Below, one piece after another: positions 34,004 to 46,905 of a stretch of 64,000 bases of DNA. Position 1 is the stretch's first letter, and each line of letters begins with the position of its first letter. Made by a program: the position numbers and the translations under genes. The notes under the pieces were generated by a model that worked only from the letters and a program-made list of their open reading frames with translations, did not search any database and was not told the origin of the DNA. The DNA is from Acholoe squamosa (Eukaryota; Annelida; Polychaeta; Phyllodocida; Polynoidae), in NCBI GenBank assembly GCA_949317995.1, contig OX439049.1:11966395-12030394 (forward strand), read 5' to 3'.

Positions 34004-34987
34004 CGTGGGGCCATCCATAAATGACATCATACAAAATTTAACCATTTTTGACCCCCCCCCCGTCACGTTTTTTTGTTGCTAATTTTGCAATAGGGTAATA
34101 TTGGGTAGTATCGCGCATCTTGTTGTATCACGCACCTGCAGTTAAAGGGGGCTATATTACAAAATATTCAAGATTTTTCAAAAATTCCTTTTGCAGTAGT
34201 TGCCCATGCTATATATACACATGTTTCAGTGTACCTTTTTCCACTCGACTGTCTAAATTCTTCCCAGGCTCTATATCAACAAAAATCTGTCAAACTCATC
34301 ACTACTAGCATGGCTTTTAATAATAAATTCCCATAAAGAATAATAGTAAAATGAATCAGGGTTATATCGCGCACATCTTGCTGTTATATCGCGCACCTGA
34401 TACATGATATAAAAGTAAAACTAAAAAGATAATTAAGATGAAGAAACTGAGTTAGATGGTAGCCATTGATATAGTGTCAAACTGGAATAAAAGTCAGGAG
34501 GCTAGTCCTCACCTAGTAGGTGTGAGAGCATTCACCCTGACCCTTGTTGTTTCACACCTAAATCACAGCTAAAGGTGTGAATGCAAGTGCGTGATATAAG
34601 CCCTATGGGAAGATGCATTAGATTTTGATTGTATCGCACATTGCGCGATACAGGAAAAACCATCACGATACAACCCAAAAGATTCTGTAGATTTTAGTCC
34701 CACCATATCTCAACAGGGGGAAGGTCAATGATTGTTATGTAGACTGGACAGGCTGCGCAAGGTTGGGCTGTATCAGTGGATGACATAAGACAAAGTACTA
34801 CTCTCCTGTGCTTCACGTAGGACTGACCATTTGGGTTGTATCGTGAGTACCTGCGCGATACTACCCAATTTTACCCTACTGAAGGTATACGTAAAATCAA
34901 TTTTGTCATGCCTAGCCTGACCCCCCCCCCCCCCCGACCCCCCTCAGAGTCCAGCATGACATCATTTGTAGATGGCCCCACGGATGC
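34004..34987. mobile_element. C-tract MITE, split by a nested TA-flanked element
   Basis: Left end GTGGGGCCATCCATAAATGA then catcat, right end in inverse around gacatcatttgtagatggcc and ccac. C runs sit inside both arms. The interior is interrupted at 34093-34876 by another transposon. Confidence 0.65.
34093..34876. mobile_element. TA-flanked element built on TATCGCGCA
   Basis: 784 bp with about 25-bp terminal repeats (GGGTAATATTGGGTAGTATC then gcgca; right end differs at one base) and TA on both sides (34091-34092, 34877-34878). The motif tatcgcgcac and variants are repeated through the interior (34129, 34374, 34390, 34580, 34632). A TA duplication suggests a Tc1/mariner/pogo-type source. 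Confidence 0.85.
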
Positions 34988-35282
34988 ACAGCAGCCAATT
35001 TTTTTGCGTCCTCAGGCTCCCTCTCCTCAAGATTGGTCAAAAGCTCTTACATCCCGCACCCTCAGGAGGGGTCAAAAGGTTTTACCCCTAAACCCACCAC
35101 CCACCCCCTGTTGATGAAACCACTCTGCCCTCGATCATATACATAAACTACCCTGTTATCCGGTCTTCCGCGGGAAAAATCCAAGATCCTCTAAATCACA
35201 GCAGACGGCGCTGCAGTGGAGTAGTTCGTCCCTGAGCCGACAGGTGCTCGTTCTATCAGTTGACAAGGAGAAATCGGCCGAG
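34988..35282 (+). promoter_or_regulatory. Probable promoter and 5' leader of the MBOAT gene
   Basis: This stretch lies between the MITE end and the start codon. It is richer in CpG near 35165-35280 (tcttccgcgggaaaaatcc, acggcgctgcag). The reading frame is open for some codons before the ATG, but with no homology. The start site is not known. Confidence 0.4.
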
Positions 35283-35351
35283 ATGGAGTACTACAGGGGA
35301 TGTCTAATTTTGCAGCCACTTGCCACCAGCATCGGTATTCCGATTGACCAA
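35283..35351 (+). CDS. MBOAT2: MBOAT1/2-type lysophospholipid acyltransferase, exon 1
   Basis: Encodes MEYYRGCLILQPLATSIGIP followed by IDQ, ending in phase 0 at donor GTAAGT (35352). Vertebrate MBOAT2 begins with a short polar segment and then LLQPLSNAVQLPIDQVNFVV; MBOAT1 has LHPLSELLGIPLDQVNF. The match in the Q-P-L, P-I-D-Q positions and the exon end just before VNF support the family. These are multi-pass ER membrane enzymes that reacylate lysophospholipids (Lands cycle). Kozak context gccgagATGg is good. Only 23 residues are available; MBOAT1 and MBOAT2 cannot be separated. No downstream exon was found in the window. Confidence 0.7.
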
Positions 35352-35943
35352 GTAAGTCTCCACATTTAAGATAATAAGAAGTTCTTTTCGTTCGCCTGTG
35401 GAAGTCGAGGAAAAAATGTACACGTACATTAACCAAACCTTTGTGAAATACTGCCTGGGCGATAATGGGTGAAGGAGAGGTCACCAAGACTCCTCATAGT
35501 CACAACAACTCACTTGATCCCCATTATAAAGAGGTATTACTAAGCAATAAATTTAAAGAATGCCTCACGGGTTTAGGCCTCATGATGACAATAATGAATC
35601 ACAATGCAGGTTATAGGTGGGTTAGAAGTAGACACTAACCAAAATCTTTTGTGTTTCAAGCTTTGATGTGCTGGGACTTGCTTCTCTTCTATTTCTATTT
35701 CTTGATCTTGCCATTCTTGCATGTCAGATTACCCAGCTGACTGGATGTATTGTAGCTGTATTTACACGGATGAAACATATATAGGGTACCGGTAGCTTAT
35801 ATTTAGATTCACCAGGGACCTTGAGAAATGCTTTACCATTTAGTATTTCTACTCTTGAGGAGTTTCTAGGCTTAATTAATAAATTATTAAAGGTAGAACT
35901 GAGCTTGGCTACTCTGATTTACCTCAGTGCATACAGCCACCAT

Positions 35944-36224
35944 CAGGGTTCCCACACGTCATAGAAAGTCATGGAATGTCATGGAATAAAAAGTTATCAA
36001 GGAAAGTCATGGAATTTCTGAAAATTTCATCTTGAGTCATAGGAAAATGAATATCTATTTCAAAATCCATTGGAGTGGATAATTACCCCCCTACCTCAAT
36101 TGTAGGTATTTTGCCGGTAGGTCAACCCTGATACTGTCCAAAATTAGTTAAAAATGTCATGGAAAATTTTAATTTTTGTCATGGAAATGTCATGGAATCT
36201 GAGCCTGGGGATTTTGTGGGAACC
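35944..36224. mobile_element. Inverted-repeat element built on GTCATGGAAT
   Basis: Ends CAGGGTTCCCACA and inverse TGTGGGAACC; the motif gtcatggaat is repeated on both sides (35966-36020 and 36150-36200). Similar CAGGGTTCCCAC elements with iterated tails are widespread in animal genomes. Confidence 0.7.
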
Positions 36225-37151
36225 ATAACTATGCTTATCATAATGGATAGTGACTATGCAAGCCTAACTAGAAATAGTATAATATTGAGTCTATTCTTAT
36301 GGGATTTATATGGGTATGCAACCCTGCCTTCAGGCAAGTATGGGCTCTTCAGAGTCCGGAGGGGTATTCAATAGGCCGCATTGTATTGCCCTCTAACCTG
36401 CCTGCCAAATACACAAGTTTGCACCACAATGGTGACAAGTTAAGGTTCAACTCCAGCCCATAGTATGTTGGAAAGGATGGGTCGAGCCTAGGACATGATG
36501 ATCAGAATGATGGTCAATATAGATCTACTCTTTTAATGACTTATTTAAAGAGCCATACAATTTGGGAGTGAGTTGAGGCTCCCATGTCTCCAAGAAGCAG
36601 CACCAATATAGTGCTGGTGAGTCACTGGTATTGACCATTTAAGGGCCAGAAATGCATTAAACCTTTAAATCGCATATGTGCAGTACTACAACACTATACC
36701 ATATACATGTGTACAGTGCATGATTTAAAGGAATTTATTAAGGTTTTAATGGATCGTGACCATTGGTCTTCATGATGCATATCAGCACTATATAGGAGCG
36801 GCGAGTTTCTCTCCAGGACTGATTTATTTAGTCCTACTATGATAACCTATGGCGTCTGATTGATTAATACACTATCGGTCATAGTTGGATTAAACAATAA
36901 TCCTTAAAGGCACATAGGTCACTTAATAGGTCAACCTGAGTGTGACCCACGCAGGGTCCCAGGTGATGCAGGTGATGAGGTGGAAGAGCAAAAGCCAAAA
37001 TTAGGTGATCAGGTTGTTCATGCAGGCAACGATATCTACCACCAACATAAAACTAGGAAAGAGTCAGGCACTTATGACCTCCTGCAATCCATCACCCCTT
37101 GAAGACCGCGGCCAGATGCATTGATGCACCCTGTCCATAGGTCGTCATAAT

Positions 37152-37492
37152 CAGGGTTCTCCACAGAATGTAAAATCACACCGTAAAATCCTGCAGCGAG
37201 CTGGCGTAAAATTTCATTTGGTAACGTCCTAAGCCTTCTGGTAGGCTAAATTTGTTTGTTTAGTCTCATTCATGACAGTGTGGGGATTACAGATGGGAAT
37301 TTAACAAAGAAATTAAAAGTATTTTTATAAACATGGCCATAACTTTTGTTCTAATTGGCCGATTTGCAAAATTCAAAAACCTATATGAAGCTAAAATGAC
37401 ACCGGCGGTGATTCTGACATGAAATCACACCGGCGGCAGTAAAAATCACGCCGGCGGCCCAGCGGCGTCATTACAGTGTGAGGAGGACCCTG
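37152..37492. mobile_element. Inverted-repeat element built on CACACCGGCGGC
   Basis: 341 bp starting CAGGGTTCTCCACA and ending TGTGAGGAGGACCCTG, flanked by ATAAT on both sides (37147-37151, 37493-37497). The motif cacRccggcggc is iterated near the right end (37400-37460). Confidence 0.7.
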
Positions 37493-37498
37493 ATAATC

Positions 37499-37543
37499 AA
37501 TGAATGCAGCCTTGGCGAGTAACTCGCCAGGGTTACATTCATA
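37499..37543. repeat. Palindrome centred on gcgagt-aactcgc
   Basis: Arms of about 21 bp (tgaatgcagccttggcgagt and the near-inverse) meet at 37520. It is the best preserved copy of the palindrome family. It directly abuts the previous element. Confidence 0.65.
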
Positions 37544-38269
37544 CATCATGCTGACTACAGAGTTGATACACTGAAAACCAATGGGCATGATGCACTCCTG
37601 CATCAGCGGCCCTTAAAGGGGTAAGTGCTGCAAAGTGCTCTCTATCATGGCCATTGGTCACTGTGATACATGAATGCAGCCCTGGCGAGTAACTCACCAG
37701 GTGTGGAAACATACAGGGTGGACTTACGCTGCAGTACTCGCAAGTAGACTTAAATAGGATCAGTCGATTAATGCATCGTGGCTACAAAGTAAACCCCAAA
37801 CAACCCACTAAAAAGAGTTATCGGGCCTCCTTCCATGCAGCTCGTTATTAGGTTAGGCCATCTTGTTAGGCTAGGCATGCAACAGGTAACCCACGTCAGT
37901 GCATTACCTATTAAGCTGGCGAGAAGGGTTGCTTTTGTCAAGCCCCATAAGCATCTGCAAGGGTGTGTTTCATTATATGCATGGCTTCAGTGAGTAAGCT
38001 TCCACCCAGACAGGGTTAGGGGAAACCTTGATGTTGTATGGCTGTATACAAACAGCTCACATTGTGTTATATCATCAGTGGTATTGTACACAGTGACATA
38101 ATGTAAGAAGCCACTTTGTACCAACATTGACACACAGAGCCTTACAGTGTATTAGACGCCTGTCAAATGCTTTGTGTAGGCGTCTTTTCTGAGAGCATGT
38201 CATGGTGTGCCTTAGAGGTGGGGTATTATCTTTAGTCTAGCACTAGTACTACAACTGTAAAAAAACTCC

Positions 38270-38310
38270 ACAACCCCCCCCAAAAAAAAACAACAAAAAA
38301 AACAACAAAA

Positions 38311-38356
<46 letters not shown>

Positions 38357-38450
38357 CACACAAACACAAAAAAAAAAACCAAACAAAAAAAACCCACAAA
38401 AACACACACAAAAAAACTACAACAAACAAAAACAACAAAAAACAATATGC
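38270..38450. repeat. A/C-rich microsatellite with a CA core
   Basis: A (CA)n run of about 60 bp at 38311-38360 within aacaaa-type low complexity. Reading frames on the minus strand made of Cys and Val are artefacts. A second (CA)10 run is at 38963-38983. Confidence 0.95.
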
Positions 38451-38605
38451 AAGGTGACACTGTGTGGTTTGAGGTTTTACGGTAGTTTGATTTCTAACAG
38501 GACAGGACAGGGTATTGTGAGCAGTTTTCAGTAAGTCCTAAGACAAATGTCCACCATATATCAATCATTATGCCTTCAGTATAAATACGCGTATGACGTG
38601 TACTA

Positions 38606-38822
38606 CCGTAAACTCCCGCTTATAACACGCACCTCGCCTATAAGACGCACCCTGAGTTGAAACTGTAAGGTGCACCTAGGGCATGAATTTTGAAAGTTTA
38701 GTACTGTTCTATAGTAAAAGTACCCCGCCTATAAGACGCACCCTGACTTTGGGATAATTCTATAGGGCACAGCAGGCATTTATTTGGCGTAGAAGACGTG
38801 TCTTATACGCGAGAGATTATGG
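38606..38822. mobile_element. CCGTAA-family MITE
   Basis: 217 bp from CCGTAAACTCCCGCTTATAA to the inverse ending ATTATGG, TA on both sides. Internal motif tataagacgcaccctgA repeated. Confidence 0.85.
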
Positions 38823-40601
38823 TAGTAACATTAGACATCCATTGTACATAGTATACCTGTATGGCCTACATCAAAATAATATTACCTGCATAACATTTTT
38901 GTATACTAGCCAATTTGGCATGTGACCATAAACTTTTTTTGACATCTCTGTCAAAGCTGCTGAACACACACACACACACACACAAAAGACAAAAAAAGTT
39001 AGCCCTTCAATGTCATGGCGTACTGCTGCAGTACAAGTACCCCACATTACTGGCCCTCCTATAAGGTTAATTCACAATTAAGGTGCAATTACACCCCACT
39101 CATTAAGGTGTTTGCTGACCTAGGAAGATGTAAGCCTCTGCTTCATATAGCGAGCTAGCAGGATGTATTATCCATCAATGAAACAATTCCCTCAATTCAC
39201 AGCAGATTTCTTAGAGGGCAACTGGTACCCATCTGGTAACTCATCATTAGTGCTAACTCGCTGGTAACCAGCTCCACTGGACATTCCGCAACCTCTGTAG
39301 GGTAGATTAACCTAAAGACGGCCACATACATTGAGATGTCCACCCAACATAATTACTATGGGAAATAGACCTACTCCTGCATCAACATGATGAAATCGTT
39401 ACTGAGCATTGAATCTACCAGCTGGTTATGTGAATTCACTAGCAAACCCAATGTGATGGCTATTTTCTGGGGGTGGACGTCTCAGATATGTGGCCGTCTT
39501 TAGGTTAATCTACCCTATAGACCACCCATTACAAACAAGGTGGGAATGATGCTTGGATACAGCCTGGAGGGGTAGCTCACCAAGGCTGCGTTCATGCACC
39601 ATAACGACCAACCACCATCATCAGCGGACATGCTGCATTTGGCATGATGTGTCAATGTAGCCGAGGCAAGTGCCATGTAACTCAGCATATCTGTATTGAA
39701 GCACCATGACTACCGGTGAATTAATGTGCTATCGGCCCTTATTACACGATTTCTAGGATTCTGAGTGCTTTTCCTGGATATTCCCATGCACATACCTGTC
39801 GATATTGCATGGCATGAGGCCTGCATCATGACTTTTGTAAGGCGGGTGGTTATCCATGGATAACAGGCACCCAGTGCGGTTATCCATGGATAACCTGCAC
39901 ACCTTACATGTCCAATTCCCAGGCGCTCTAGTGTAATAGCAAAGGATAATCACACTCGGGCTACGCCCTCGTGTAATTATCCTTAGCTAACACACACAAG
40001 TCATGAATTATCCATTGATTACTTGTTCATTAACAGGTCTGTGCAAATTGTTTTTATGTATTGGTGTTAAATCAGAATGTAGTACTTGGCTGTTGCTGTT
40101 CTGGCTTCAACTCAATGTGTGGCTGGCATACCGACTGGCTTGTCATAGACTATTTCAGAGGGCTCCTGCAGCTCATGGGGTGCTCCTGTACTCAATATGT
40201 GACTTTAAATGCATTTTCTTTGCAGTATTAAAAGAAAACAAATTCTTCTATTTTCAGGCCTCAGGTCAGTGAGGCTTCCTCTCAAATACTTGGTGCGGCT
40301 TATAGGTTGTTGTGGCTTAGATATAAGGTTCTAGGGTAGTCAATTCCCAGGTGCTCTAGTGGCATAGTGAAACTTAAGGAATTCCTTGTAGCTGGATTAG
40401 GCAGGTACTTGGACAGCCTCCAACATTTTGGCCGCTTAGACTTGGCTTAGACACACACGCACCATACCTGTGTTTAATCAGTGTCAAATGGGATATGATT
40501 TAGTATAACAAATAAAGTTCTATAGTTTCAAGTAAGTATAAATATAGCTTATAGATTTAGCTAATTAGGCATTTACAATGTATACTGTGCCGGTAATACC
40601 C

Positions 40602-40757
40602 AGTGGTGGATCCAGGATTTTGAAAAGGAAGGGGCCCCCCCCTTGTGTCATGCCCTATTTTTGGCTAATTTTGGGGTTAAATGGGGCAAATAAACCCTTA
40701 ACTACAGACAAATAGTAGGGGCGCACGCCCCGCACCCTCTGTCGGAATCCGCCACTA
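40602..40757. mobile_element. Possible hAT-type MITE (CAGTGGTGGATCC end)
   Basis: AGTGGTGGATCC at the left is mirrored by ggaatccgccact at the right, with C- and G-rich runs inside. Ends of this type are common in hAT MITEs. No 8-bp duplication could be confirmed. Confidence 0.45.
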
Positions 40758-40796
40758 CCCTGGATCCTGCAGCCTACCATTACTATTGAATAGTTT

Positions 40797-40864
40797 AAAA
40801 TTCTTGAATGTCTGAGTTCCTCGATGGCCCCCGGACGTAAAACTAAACAAACAAACAAACAAAC
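40797..40864 (+). mobile_element. SINE or LINE 3' end with AAAC tail
   Basis: tgagttcctcgatggccccc followed by cggacgtaaaacta and a run of aaac repeats. It resembles the 3' ends of invertebrate retroposons; only the tail is left. Confidence 0.4.
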
Positions 40865-41098
40865 CCTGGATCACATATTTAAAAGAATACATGTATAATC
40901 TACCTCTATGTTGAGGAAGTAGGACGGGATGGCAGAGCTGATAAGACATCCATATCTAAGTCCCAATGTACTGTGTACTGATAGCCTAACATTCCCACCC
41001 TATCCTACAAACATCACAAACTCCATACTATCCAAACAGTGGTACCGTACTAGTTTGGTTAAGTCCAGAAATGCTGCACCTTCCCTGCATTTGAACTA

Positions 41099-41312
41099 CC
41101 GTAAACTCCCGCGTAGAACACGCGCTGCGTGTATAAGACGCACCCCAAACTCAGCCCATGCATTTTCGCGTATAAGACGCACATTTTAAGACTGAAATTT
41201 GTAAGATTAGTACATTTCTATAGTAAAATTACCCCTCGTATAAGACCCCAAACTTGAAAAAATCCTATAAGACCCCCCAGACATTTGTTTGGCGTAGAGG
41301 ACCCCCCCCCCC
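41099..41312. mobile_element. CCGTAA-family MITE, truncated at the right end
   Basis: Left end CCGTAAACTCCCGCGTAGAA with TA before it. The interior matches the copy at 49125 until ggcgtagagga; the terminal inverted repeat is replaced by a C run. Confidence 0.8.
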
Positions 41313-43290
41313 TTTAACAGCCAGACGATGAGTCTAAATCTTCCTTTAAAGGCCAGGCTGTTCTACAACGACCATGTGCTTACACAGAGCAATGCTGCTG
41401 TAGGTACTTTTCCACCAGCCCCACAGTACAGTCACCTTTTTCTACTCTCCTGCTATCACACATGTTAGCACCTTGGTCCTGTCTGTCTGTGTGTCACGTC
41501 CAGGCCAGGTAGGGGCCATGTGTACTCTGTTTATACACACACACACACCCCAGATCACAGCACAATCTATAGAGCATTACACTGAGAACGAGAGACTTTA
41601 TTTTATATAGGCAGATGCATTCAGAAAATTGTCAAAAAAATTTGTACTACCTGTGTGACTTTGACGGCCCATAGCTAGCTAAATATGAATCAAAATGCCT
41701 CCAACTGAATATACCTATTGCAGTGAGAAATGGGGTGATGTATTCTGTTCTAAAGGCTAGGGCTGTGAGCGACTTTTACTATCTATGATAACAGAAATAT
41801 GATCTCAAAATAATACTTGACACTGTAAAATCTCACTTAGAAGATGCAAATCTCATCTATAGATGACGCACATCGATAGGTGATGGCCAATTTAAGGGAG
41901 CAGAACTAAGGACCTGGCAAATGGTCAAATCACATTTGTATTAGAAAAAAGTCACCTTCATGTTGATTTCTTTTCTAATAATGGGATTAGAAAATATTGC
42001 ACCAAGCATTTGATTTTGAATATCGGATTTTGTAATGCATTTTACCATAGGGGGTCTAGATCTTTTCTGATAAGGGCTTTGAACACCTTTTTCTAGTTCA
42101 TTTCCTATTTGGTTTAACCCTGCTGGATGACTCTTAATTGTGGGAAGATAAACCTGATATAAATGGCCACGCTGGTTGCTGTGATGTCACTGCTGCACCC
42201 AAGAATATCATCATGCTAAAACTGACTGGATCACAGCTCTATTTTGGAGAGTCATCCTTTCCTGCCGCATGGGTCTATATGGGTATCACCTGCATGACTG
42301 GTCACTGACTGGTCTGTGTCCTTGATTCACAAAAAAAAAAAACAAAAAAAAAACCCATAATACCCAGCAAGGATAAACCCTACTGCAACTTACAGAATCA
42401 GCAAAAGTTGGGGGTGCATCATGATGCGCCTTATAGGGTGGGCCTAAGTTGGGGGTGCACCTTTTACGCGAGGTGTGTCATACACACAGGGTACCATGGT
42501 TTTCAGACAGAAGCCTATTATAATAAAGTGGACACTACCGCCAGATGAAAATTTTGAGCAAAATGGCTGGAACTAACTTTTTATAAATTGAATTCTGTTG
42601 TGATTTACCCTGGGTCAATGGTTTGTGACGTGTATGACCTCAAAATCCCATAAGCTGCGTGCTCCTTATCCTGGAGATTCATACACAATTTTTGAGACCT
42701 GATGCAACATATAATATATTCCTAAATACAGTATGTGGCTCATAGCGGGTTTTTACAGAATAGTACAATATCATTAATTTTCGAGTCCCATGTGCTTCCT
42801 TTCAAAACTTTATAAAGTGTGGCTAATACGTCTTAGACGATAATTAGGGACAGACACAAAGATTACAAGATTCACCAGTCTCCAACACAGATACCTTGGA
42901 CTTGTTAGAGTGTTCCAAAACTGGGCCAAAGCCTTCAGATCTGTAAAAAAAGGTAAAATAAAGATAAAGTAGTATGTTTTCATTGAGTGTATACATTTGA
43001 TAGCTTATCCCCGGCTTTGTGTCCTTATCTACGTGATATCTCTTTATATGTGTGATACCAGCTTCTGAACAGCCTCATGGTTGTTCTACAGGAAAGATAA
43101 GGGAGGCAACAGAGACGTAGCAAAAAGAAAAAAAAAGGGGGGGGGAGGTTAATACATGTAGTATACACCTTCACCCCTTCTCCCAAGGCCTGTCTTATGG
43201 CGGGGGGGGGGGCACCAACATAAGATCCCCCCCACCCCCCATTGGCAGACCTTGACCTAGCCTGACCCTGTGATGAATTACACAAGACAC

Positions 43291-44496
43291 CCAATTTGAA
43301 CCTCACCAGCCACATTAGACTAGATAGCAGCCCATTGTCCGTCATTTTATATAAATGCTCCCAATTTGAACCTCACCAGCCACATTAGACTAGATAACAG
43401 CCCATTGTCCGTCATCTTATATAAATGCTCCCAATTTGAACCTCACCAGCCACATTAGACTAGATAACAGCCCATTGTCCGTCATCTTATATAAATGCTC
43501 CCAATTTGAACCTCACCAGCCACATTAGACTATATAGCAGCCCATTGTCCGTCATTTTATATAAATGCTCCCAATTTGAACCTCACCAGCCACATTAGAC
43601 TAGATAACAGCCCAATGTCCGTCATCTTATATACCGTAAACTCCCGCGTATAAGACGCGTCCTCTATGCCAAACAAATGCCTTGTGCGTCTTATAGGATT
43701 TTCTGAAGTTTGTGGTGCGTCTTATACGAGGGGTAATTTTACTATAGAAATGTACTAATCTTACAATTTTCAGCCTTAAAATGTGCGTTTTATACGCGAA
43801 AATGCATTTGCTGAGTTTGGGGTGCGTCTTATATGCGCAGCGCGTCTTCTACGCGGGAGATTACGGTAAATGCTCCCAATTTGAACCTCACCAGCCACAT
43901 TAGACTAGATAACAGCCCAATGTCCGTCATCTTATATAAATGCTCCCAATTTGAACCTCACCAGCCACATTAGACTAGATAACAGCCCATTGTCCGTCAT
44001 CTTATATAAATGCTCCCAATTCGAACCTCACCAGCCACATTAGACTAGATAGCAGCCCATTGTCCGTCATCTTATATAAATGCTCCCAATTCGAACCTCA
44101 CCAGCCACATTAGACTAGATAACAGCCCATTGTCCGTCATCTTATATAAATGCTCCCAATTCGAGCCTCACCAGCAACATTAGACTAGATAGCAGCCCAT
44201 TGTCCGTCATCTTATATAAATGCTCCCAATTCGAGCCTCACCAGCCACATTAGACTAGATAGCAGCCCATTGTCCGTCATCTTATATAAATGCTCCCAAT
44301 TTGAGCCTCACCAGCCACATTAGACTAGATAGCAGCCCATTGTCCGTCATCTTATATAAATGCTCCCAATTTGAACCTCACCAGCCACATTAGACTAGAT
44401 ATAGCCCATTGTCCGTCATCTTATATAAATGCTCCCAATTTGAACCTCACCAACCACATTAGACTAGATAACAGCCCATTGTCCGTCATCATATAT
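43291..44496. repeat. 70-bp satellite, 14 units, split by a MITE
   Basis: The anchor ccaatttgaacctcaccag recurs every 70 bp from 43291 to 44435 (one 69-bp step). Units differ at few positions (for example agatagcag or agataacag). One unit is interrupted at 43632-43868 by a CCGTAA-family MITE. Confidence 0.96.
43634..43866. mobile_element. CCGTAA-family MITE inside the 70-bp satellite
   Basis: 233 bp. Uninterrupted units read cttatataaatgctccc; here the sequence is cttata-TA-element-TA-aatgctccc. This shows directly that the element starts CCGTAA, ends TTACGG and duplicates TA, as Tc1/mariner/pogo-type transposons do. Confidence 0.96.
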
Positions 44497-46149
44497 AGCT
44501 ACCCCAAGATGCTACCCTGGGAAGTATGCTCCACAGGGCTGCATTCATGCATCATACCGACCTTAAAGGCCATAGTAGATTCAGTTAGGAAGGGTTGTCA
44601 CGATATGTGGGGTAAATGGCCCTTAAGGATTGTATGTCTCACTAGCCTGTTTCTGTGACATTGATTATGTTAAATTGGTTGTATAATGAGCACTACAGTC
44701 ATGTATTGGATGTATTAGCTTGTATTAGGCTGTAAAAGGTCCAAAGTACCCAAAGTCCGTGTTTGAACTCACATCCTGAAATACAGAAGCATGTGTCACG
44801 TTGGGGGAACTTTTCATTGGTAAAAATACAAAGAGAGAAAAATAAGAACAAACAAAACCAGGAAACACAAACATAAGCTACTTAAATAAACTCATATATA
44901 CAAGTACTTTCTGAGAAATCGAAACTACCAGCACACGATGCCTTCAAGCACCAATATACTCAGAGTAACCAAGCAACACTAAGGGCACAGTAGCACTTTC
45001 TGCCACTAGAGCGTTCAATAGTTTAGAAAATGTTTCAAAAATGAGAAAAATATTAGATAAGATTTGAATAAAGACACAGATGACTGAGTAGTCTGATGCC
45101 GATAGCTAGGTTTCTTGTTTATTAGTATGTGCGGCCATGACAGTTCAGATCTCGGAATATCTAACGATATTCAGATGGGTACCATGCACCCAACCTGCAC
45201 GACATGCCAGGAACAACAAGTGTGGTGCGAGATCAGAGCCGGAAGTCACTGATGTCAGCGTGCACATGGTGGGCTCGGGAACGGGTCCGCTCCGAATTCA
45301 ATGCTATTGACCCACCACATGACCAATTCAGGGATACACCATCATGTGTTATAAATATACGATAGATCCTGAATGTTTTTAAAATGTTTGTCAATGTGTA
45401 CCGGATCCAAAAGAGTACGGTCATTGAGCGATAGTACCGCTGGCCCAGGACAGGGGAGAGCTGGGCGGGGATGAGAGTATCAATACCAGTAGCCATCAGT
45501 GAGATAGAGTTATGTAAGGGCACTGTGGTCGGTGTGGGGAGTATTCCCAATGGATGAATGGAAAATCAATGAAACCAGCCCCCATTGAGCTCCTAACTTA
45601 TACATACATCTATAGACAACATTGTACAAGTACCGGGTAGTCTTTGATTATGGTTATTGGACGATACACGTCAAGTATCTATAATACTCCCCAAGTAATG
45701 TACCCTTCTATTCAAGTGGGTGTTATAACTATCTTTCATCATATGATACACGAATACCGTCCTGGTGAGTAACTCGCCAATGCTGCACCCCCAGGCTGCA
45801 TTCGTAAATCTGCCATCATACTGACACTGTAGCATGAGGCCACCCTTAGAATTATGTTCGTTTCCTGTCCAGAGGCCTGGTAGATTTTCTTTTTGTGTGT
45901 GAGATAAGGAATTTTTTTTTTAGTTCTGAATCCCATCAAAACAAGAAACTATGTTTCTAATCTCACTAAATCTTAGAATGTAATGGCAAATTCATGCCAT
46001 CCCAGCTTATAATGATGTTCATGACAAATAAAAATATTTTCCTAAAAATAATTTTCCCCTCCCTCCTTCATGGGTCTGACCTCTGAACAGGAAACGGAAA
46101 TATTTTTAAGGGTGGCCTGAGTGCGCTCCTGGAAGGTCAGTATGATGTA

Positions 46150-46392
46150 CCATAATCTCCCGTGTATAAGGCGCAGCCCGCGTATAAGGCGCACCCCCAA
46201 CTAAGGGAGGCCTGTCCCACGTATAAGGCGCACCCCTAAGAGCAGATTTTTGTTAATGTAGTACTGTTCTATAGTAAAAATACCCCCCCTATAAGGCGCA
46301 CCCCAAACTCAAGGCAATTTTCCTCCCACGTATAAGACCCAGCAGCCTTTTGTTTGGAGTATAAGACGCGCCTTATACGCGGGAGATTACGG
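46150..46392. mobile_element. CCGTAA-family MITE
   Basis: 243 bp, left end CCATAATCTCCCGTGTATAA, right end the inverse ending GAGATTACGG, TA on both sides. Confidence 0.88.
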
Positions 46393-46787
46393 TACTCAAA
46401 TGTAATGGTGGAATGTAGACGCCCCAGCACCGCATTGTTGTACCATGGTGTACATGAACCATCGTCATGATGCTGCCCTTAGATGAACACTTGTACGGAC
46501 AATTTTCTCATCATAGAATTGATCAATATCCTCTGCTCTGCAAATTCTGTGAATGTAAAAACTGATGAGGTTTTCAATAGAAAAAAAATAAGCATGAAGG
46601 TGCACCATATGGTTTAATAATACTCATAATGCACACTGAAGACACACCTCTGTTCAGGCTAACCATGAATACATTCTACATGTGCATAGTCACGTACATG
46701 TATATGAGCCACGCTCACCCTTAATCTATGGGGCCTGACATTTGCTATTTAAGTAGTTAGGCGCTAGTAGGTAACTATACATAACGA

Positions 46788-46905
46788 AATCCCCGCCTAT
46801 AAGCCGCATCCTATAACTTATGCCTAAGCTGCACCTGTTGGTATGGTTTGGAATGGTTCCATATTAAAAGTCACGGCTTCTATGCGGGGGGGGGGGGTTA
46901 TGGTT
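46788..46905. mobile_element. Decayed CCGTAA-like element
   Basis: cgaaatccccgcctataagc at the left and ggcttctatgcgggg with tatggt at the right form a weak inverted pair. Other decayed fragments with the same tataagccgc motif lie near 15170, 20850, 42410-42500, 47440-47510, 48790, 49920, 50800, 56070, 56580 and 61830. Confidence 0.4.

Noticed and set aside
38212-38460. Cys/Val/Phe-rich minus-strand frames
   Set aside because: Translation of the CA microsatellite.
43291-44496. CRISPR-like array
   Set aside because: The 70-bp units are directly adjacent with no unique spacers, and the context is a eukaryotic genome.
45233-45550. Minus-strand frame of 105 codons with hydrophobic stretches (possible receptor fragment)
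   Set aside because: No family motif was recognised and the composition suits chance; no splice context supports it.
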